Below, piece by piece: positions 34,519 to 37,928 of a stretch of 37,928 bases of DNA. Origin of the DNA: Paenibacillus maysiensis (lineage in GTDB: Bacteria > Bacillota > Bacilli > Paenibacillales > Paenibacillaceae). The notes under the pieces were generated by a model that worked only from the letters and a program-made list of their open reading frames with translations, searched no databases and had not been told where the DNA came from. The stretch spans positions 1 through 37,928 of the forward strand of contig NZ_ASRY01000156.1 in the NCBI RefSeq assembly GCF_000520815.1, in the 5' to 3' direction. Numbering within the stretch: the stretch's first letter is position 1; each line of letters begins with the position of its first letter. The position numbers and the translations under genes were made by a program.

Positions 34519-36269
34519 TGGTCTACCTCCTGCGTTGAGAGCTGGGAACGATTAATTTCCTGATATACATCTGAGCTACCCATCAACTGTTCGTGTGTGC
34601 CGACACCGACAATCCGTCCTTCATCAAACACAATAATTTTATCAGCATGCTGTACGCTGCTCACCCGTTGCGAGACAAGCAGGACGGTCATGCTGCTGCT
34701 GTTTTCCCGTAACGATGTACGCAAGGCGGCATCGGTTGCAAAATCAAGTGCGCTTGAGGAATCATCCAAAATGAGGATTTCCGGATTCCCTACAATAGCC
34801 CTGGCAATGGTGAGACGTTGCTTTTGACCTCCCGACAGATTAAGGCCCCCTCGGGCAATAGGAGCATCGTATTTTTCGGGCAGATTGGAAATGAACTCAT
34901 CCGCTTGTGCAATCGCTGCGGCCCGGGCAACTTCCTCATCGGTAGCGTGTTCATGACCCCAGCGAATATTATCCGCTATGGTGCCAGTGAACAGCAGCGC
35001 CTTCTGTGGAACAATCCCGATTTTCTGCCGCAATGGTTCAAGCTTATATTGGCGAACGTCGATGCCATCGATCTGCACATGTCCCTCCACCGCATCATAG
35101 AACCGGGGAATGAGATTCACAAATGTTGATTTCCCCGAACCCGTCCCTCCAATGATGCCGACCGTTTCACCAGGGTAGATGTTTACGGTAACATCGTTAA
35201 GCGCCAATTGCCCCGTTTTATTGTATCCGAAGGAGACGTGGTCAAAAGCGATAGCCGGTACGGTGTCCTGCTCATCTGAACCAGCCCGGCCTGTAGCCGT
35301 AGTCACATCGGCAATCGAAGCTTGTGTATCCAGAACCTCCTGAATCCGTGCTGCCGAGGTTGCGGCCTTGGTGAACAGAATGATTAAATTGGTTACCACG
35401 ATCAGAGCCAGCAAAATCTGCGTGATATAATTAATAAAAGCAATAATCTCCCCTTGCGTAAGAGAACCATATTGAATATGAATGCCGCCGACCCACAGGA
35501 TCGCAATAATGGCTCCGTTAACCACTAACAAGGTGGCCGGGCTGAGCAAAGCGGAAATACGCCCGACACGAATGGCGGTTTGGGTCAGGTCATCCGAGGC
35601 AGTGTTGAACTTGACTCGTTCGGCTCCTCTTTTGGCAAAGGCCCGTATGACCCTTACCCCTGTAAGATTTTCGCTTAGCACAAGAGCGATATTGTCCAGC
35701 TTTTTCTGATACAGGCGGTACAGCGGTGAAGCCTTCGTAATGACCAGATACAGGATCAAAGCCAGAATCGGAGTAGCTGCCAACAGTACCAAAGCAAGGC
35801 GGAAGTCCAAGATCATCGACATGATAATAGCCCCGATACAAATAAAAGGAGCGCGAATGACCAGACGAATCAGCATCGCTACAGCCGTCTGGAGCTGATT
35901 GACATCATTCGTAATTCGGTTGATGAGCGAGGGCGTACCAAACTTATCGAGATCAGCATAAGAGAACGATGAAATGTGCTTAAACATCGTATTGCGCAGC
36001 GTGGTTCCGAATCCTTGAGAGGCCCGGGCTGCGTAAAACTGACACACTAATGAACTGCCAAAGCCCAGTATAGTCATGAGCAGCATCAAAAGACCCATTT
36101 GCCAAACATAATGGGTGTCTCCTTTGCCAACGCCATGATTAATCATCAGAGCTACCATGGTGGGCAGCAGTAATTCCAAAATCGCCTCAACCAGTTTAAA
36201 CAGAGGGCCAAGAATACTTTCCTTTTTATAGGGTTTCAAAAAAACAGCAAATTTCAGCAAATAAACCAT
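34515..36269 (-). CDS. ABC exporter, permease-ATPase subunit 1 (degenerate site)
   Basis: A half transporter of about 584 residues with six membrane helices and a nucleotide-binding domain with Walker A GGTGSGKST and the signature LSGGQ. After the Walker B Asp the catalytic Glu is replaced by Asp (LILDDSSSALD), and the switch His is replaced by Gln (LVSQRVSS). Both changes are typical of the inactive ATP site in heterodimeric exporters such as BmrC/BmrD or TM287/TM288. ATG 36269 and GTG 36272 are both possible; the ribosome site is weak (AGGT). First gene of the operon. Confidence 0.92.
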   Translation of the reverse strand: MVYLLKFAVFLKPYKKESILGPLFKLVEAILELLLPTMVALMINHGVGKGDTHYVWQMGLLMLLMTILGFGSSLVCQFYAARASQGFGTTLRNTMFKHISSFSYADLDKFGTPSLINRITNDVNQLQTAVAMLIRLVIRAPFICIGAIIMSMILDFRLALVLLAATPILALILYLVITKASPLYRLYQKKLDNIALVLSENLTGVRVIRAFAKRGAERVKFNTASDDLTQTAIRVGRISALLSPATLLVVNGAIIAILWVGGIHIQYGSLTQGEIIAFINYITQILLALIVVTNLIILFTKAATSAARIQEVLDTQASIADVTTATGRAGSDEQDTVPAIAFDHVSFGYNKTGQLALNDVTVNIYPGETVGIIGGTGSGKSTFVNLIPRFYDAVEGHVQIDGIDVRQYKLEPLRQKIGIVPQKALLFTGTIADNIRWGHEHATDEEVARAAAIAQADEFISNLPEKYDAPIARGGLNLSGGQKQRLTIARAIVGNPEILILDDSSSALDFATDAALRTSLRENSSSMTVLLVSQRVSSVQHADKIIVFDEGRIVGVGTHEQLMGSSDVYQEINRSQLSTQEVDQ

Positions 36270-36331
36270 CACCTAACCTGAATAATGTATAAAGCCCGTT
36301 GCCCCAACCTGATAACTGATTATGATTATGG

Positions 36332-36349
36332 CATATCCCAAACCATATG
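36332..36349. promoter_or_regulatory. Candidate LysR-type operator
   Basis: CATAT (36332-36336), 8 nt, ATATG (36345-36349): a dyad with T-N11-A spacing in the 140-bp divergent region between the exporter operon and the LysR gene. TAATATATATTA further right may be a -10 region. Confidence 0.4.
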
Positions 36350-36410
36350 AATAATATTTAATATATATTAGAGGTATAGGTTTTACATATATCAGTACCG
36401 GAGGTTCATG

Positions 36411-37301
36411 ATGGAATTGAGACATCTCAAGTATTTTCTGGCTATTGCAGAGGCCGGACAAATCACAGCGGCAGCCAAAAAGCTGCAAATCGCACAGCCT
36501 CCCCTCAGTCAGCAGCTCATGCAGTTAGAGGAAGAGTTGGGTATAAAGCTCGTGCATCGAGGCTCGCGAAGCATTCATCTGACGGAGGCGGGGATCATTT
36601 TGCAGAACAGGGCCAAGCAGATTTTGGAGCTGACCGATGCCACGACGAGGGAAATAAACGATTTTGCCATGGGGATGAAGGGAACGCTCACGATTGGAAC
36701 CGTCTCTTCTTCCGGCGCAGCCCTGATGAAAGACAGGCTTTCCGAATTTCACAAAACCTATGCGGGCGTAAAATTTGAAATTCATGAGGGAAATACGTTC
36801 ATGGTCCTCGATCTGCTGAACAAGGGCATTGTAGAGGTTGGTATCGTCAGAACGCCGTTTAACACCACCGGTCTGGGGTGCAGATATGCGGCCTCCGAGC
36901 CGATGGTCGCGGTGATGACAGAAGAGCATGACTGGAACCCCGAACAGAAGACGATTCCGCTGTCTGATTTGAAAGATAGACCCCTTATCGTATACCGCCG
37001 CTTTGAGCAACTGATCCACAATACCTGCATAAAGCATGGCTTTGAGCCGAATTTCTTTTGCAAAAACGATGATGCTCGCACTACGCTTCATTGGGCTAAT
37101 GAAGGATTGGGGATCGGCATGATTTCACGGTCAGCGCTGTCTCTGGGCAGTAATAACCAGTTAATCGTGAAGGAAATTATGTGTGAAGAATTGCATACTC
37201 GTGTGGCGGCTGTCTGGCTCAAGGATAGATACATGTCTTCTCTGGCTTCCCGATTTATCGAAAGCTTTAGCCAGATATCCGATGAAGTCACTCCACGGTA
37301 G
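36411..37301 (+). CDS. LysR family transcriptional regulator
   Basis: 296 residues. The N-terminal winged helix (ELRHLKYFLAIAEAGQITAA, PPLSQQLMQLEEELGIKLVH, LTEAG) is typical. A linker helix precedes the substrate-binding domain, which begins GTLTIGTVSSSGAALM. The ligand is not known. ATG 36411 is six bases after GGAGG (36400-36404); ATG 36408 is three bases away and less likely. The divergent position next to the exporter suggests it regulates that operon and itself. Confidence 0.93.
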   Translation: MELRHLKYFLAIAEAGQITAAAKKLQIAQPPLSQQLMQLEEELGIKLVHRGSRSIHLTEAGIILQNRAKQILELTDATTREINDFAMGMKGTLTIGTVSSSGAALMKDRLSEFHKTYAGVKFEIHEGNTFMVLDLLNKGIVEVGIVRTPFNTTGLGCRYAASEPMVAVMTEEHDWNPEQKTIPLSDLKDRPLIVYRRFEQLIHNTCIKHGFEPNFFCKNDDARTTLHWANEGLGIGMISRSALSLGSNNQLIVKEIMCEELHTRVAAVWLKDRYMSSLASRFIESFSQISDEVTPR

Positions 37302-37342
37302 CTAAATTTTTTGGATGAAAGCATCTTTTTGTAAAATCTCAT

Positions 37343-37371
37343 TTGAATTGCAATCGGGAACTGGATATAGT
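37343..37371 (+). promoter_or_regulatory. Sigma-A promoter of ywiB
   Basis: TTGAAT (37343-37348), 17 nt, TATAGT (37366-37371). A weak hairpin with T5 (37314-37330) in front could end the LysR transcript. Confidence 0.7.
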
Positions 37372-37408
37372 AGTACAGTAGGATAGCGATAGAATGGAGT
37401 TTGAACAC

Positions 37409-37828
37409 ATGCCACACAATGCAAAGGTCCAAATCCGTCTTCATAGTCATCATGACGGAGAAGATGTGGTACAGGAGCTTCCCGGAGAAGCGATCATGCG
37501 TGGGAAGCATCTATATATAAGGTACGATGAACCCCAAGAGGGACCTGAGGGCGGAACGACACGGAACACGGTCAAAATCGGACCGGATGAGCTTAAGCTG
37601 ATTCGCCACGGTGAGGTGCAGTCGGAGCAGTCATTTGCGCTGGGACGAAGATTGCCGGGATTTTACCGATCGCCTTATTTAAGCCTGAACATGTCTGCGC
37701 ATACGCAGAAGCTCGATATTCGAATGGACGGATTTACCGGACAGGTGAGCTGGACTTATGATCTGTACGTATTTGAGGATTTCTCGGGGCATTTTGCCAT
37801 CAGTTTGCATATACAGGAGGAGCAATAA
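37409..37828 (+). CDS. ywiB: DUF1934 family protein (YwiB-like)
   Basis: About 139 residues of the YwiB beta-barrel family: a first strand VQIRLHSHHDGED, then GEAIMRGKHLYIRYDEP, KIGPDELKLIRHGEVQSEQSF and the C-terminal QVSWTYDLYVFEDFSGHFAISL. The function is not known; the fold resembles calycin-like barrels. I start it at ATG 37409 after GGAG; ATG 37394 is in frame and only about 16 nt from the predicted transcription start. It stands two bases from argS, as in B. subtilis. Confidence 0.88.
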   Translation: MPHNAKVQIRLHSHHDGEDVVQELPGEAIMRGKHLYIRYDEPQEGPEGGTTRNTVKIGPDELKLIRHGEVQSEQSFALGRRLPGFYRSPYLSLNMSAHTQKLDIRMDGFTGQVSWTYDLYVFEDFSGHFAISLHIQEEQ

Positions 37829-37830
37829 TC

Positions 37831-37928
37831 ATGACAAGCAATCCACTGGAACTCATTAATCAAAAGGTGACCTCAGCTATCGAGGCAGCGGTACTGGCTG
37901 CCGGAATCGTGAGCCGCGAAGAGCTGCC
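37831..37928 (+). CDS. argS: Arginyl-tRNA synthetase (N-terminal part, cut by window end)
   Basis: Charges tRNA-Arg. Only the first 32 codons are in the window: MTSNPLELINQKVTSAIEAA followed by VLAAGIVSREEL, which fits the start of the N-terminal additional domain of ArgS. ATG 37831 follows AGGAGG (37815-37820). The ywiB-argS order as in B. subtilis supports the call. Confidence 0.85.
   Translation, partial: MTSNPLELINQKVTSAIEAAVLAAGIVSREEL

Overview
The window looks like chromosomal DNA of a spore-forming Paenibacillus, most likely of the P. polymyxa group. This rests on protein similarity recalled from Bacillus and Paenibacillus, strong Gram-positive Shine-Dalgarno sites, TTG/GTG starts, a small acid-soluble spore protein (SspP), a sporulation-type histidine kinase and B. 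subtilis-like gene order. No database search was run. The left part follows the B. subtilis order guaB - dacA - pdxS - pdxT - serS - tRNA-Ser. The right part contains pieces of the B. subtilis ywhD - pbpG - speE and ywiB - argS neighbourhoods.

Layout. 1-6.7 kb: housekeeping genes on the + strand for GMP synthesis, peptidoglycan trimming, pyridoxal phosphate synthesis and seryl-tRNA charging with its own tRNA-Ser(UGA). 6.7-8.9 kb: small proteins including SspP, then a lipoprotein. 8.9-10.1 kb (-): an acetyltransferase and tadA. 10.15-10.25 kb: a compact cluster of DnaA boxes directly upstream of an orphan sporulation-type sensor kinase (10.4-12.7 kb), followed by a pseudouridine synthase. 13.6-15.2 kb (-): motAB with a SigD-type promoter. 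15.4-16.7 kb: a small unknown protein, a pterin carbinolamine dehydratase and an acetyltransferase. 17-17.6 kb (-): an NlpC/P60 cell-wall hydrolase behind a c-di-AMP (ydaO-type) riboswitch and a WalR-like box. 17.9-20.8 kb (-): a membrane protein and an M1 peptidase. 20.9-21.4 kb: ywhD.

21.4-27.5 kb is an accessory stretch between ywhD and the class A PBP, which are neighbours in B. subtilis. It holds an MBL hydrolase, a stand-alone PTS EIIA with a palindromic operator, a histidine phosphatase, a YunG-like protein, gene fragments, and a duplicated type I toxin-antitoxin module (holin-like toxin plus structured antisense RNA) flanking a cysteine-cluster/pentapeptide-repeat protein. The two copies have decayed in complementary ways: copy 1 keeps the toxin but has lost most of the RNA, and copy 2 keeps the RNA but has a broken toxin.

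27.6-30.8 kb: a class A PBP and speE. B. subtilis has speB next to speE; here it is replaced by an MFS transporter (31-32.3 kb), a heterodimeric ABC exporter (32.8-36.3 kb) and a divergent LysR regulator (36.4-37.3 kb). The window ends in ywiB and the first 32 codons of argS.

The most unusual points are the toxin-antitoxin pair with reciprocal decay, the DnaA-box cluster in front of a sporulation-type kinase, the stacked WalR/c-di-AMP control of one wall hydrolase, and an unexplained three-hairpin element at 16765-16879.
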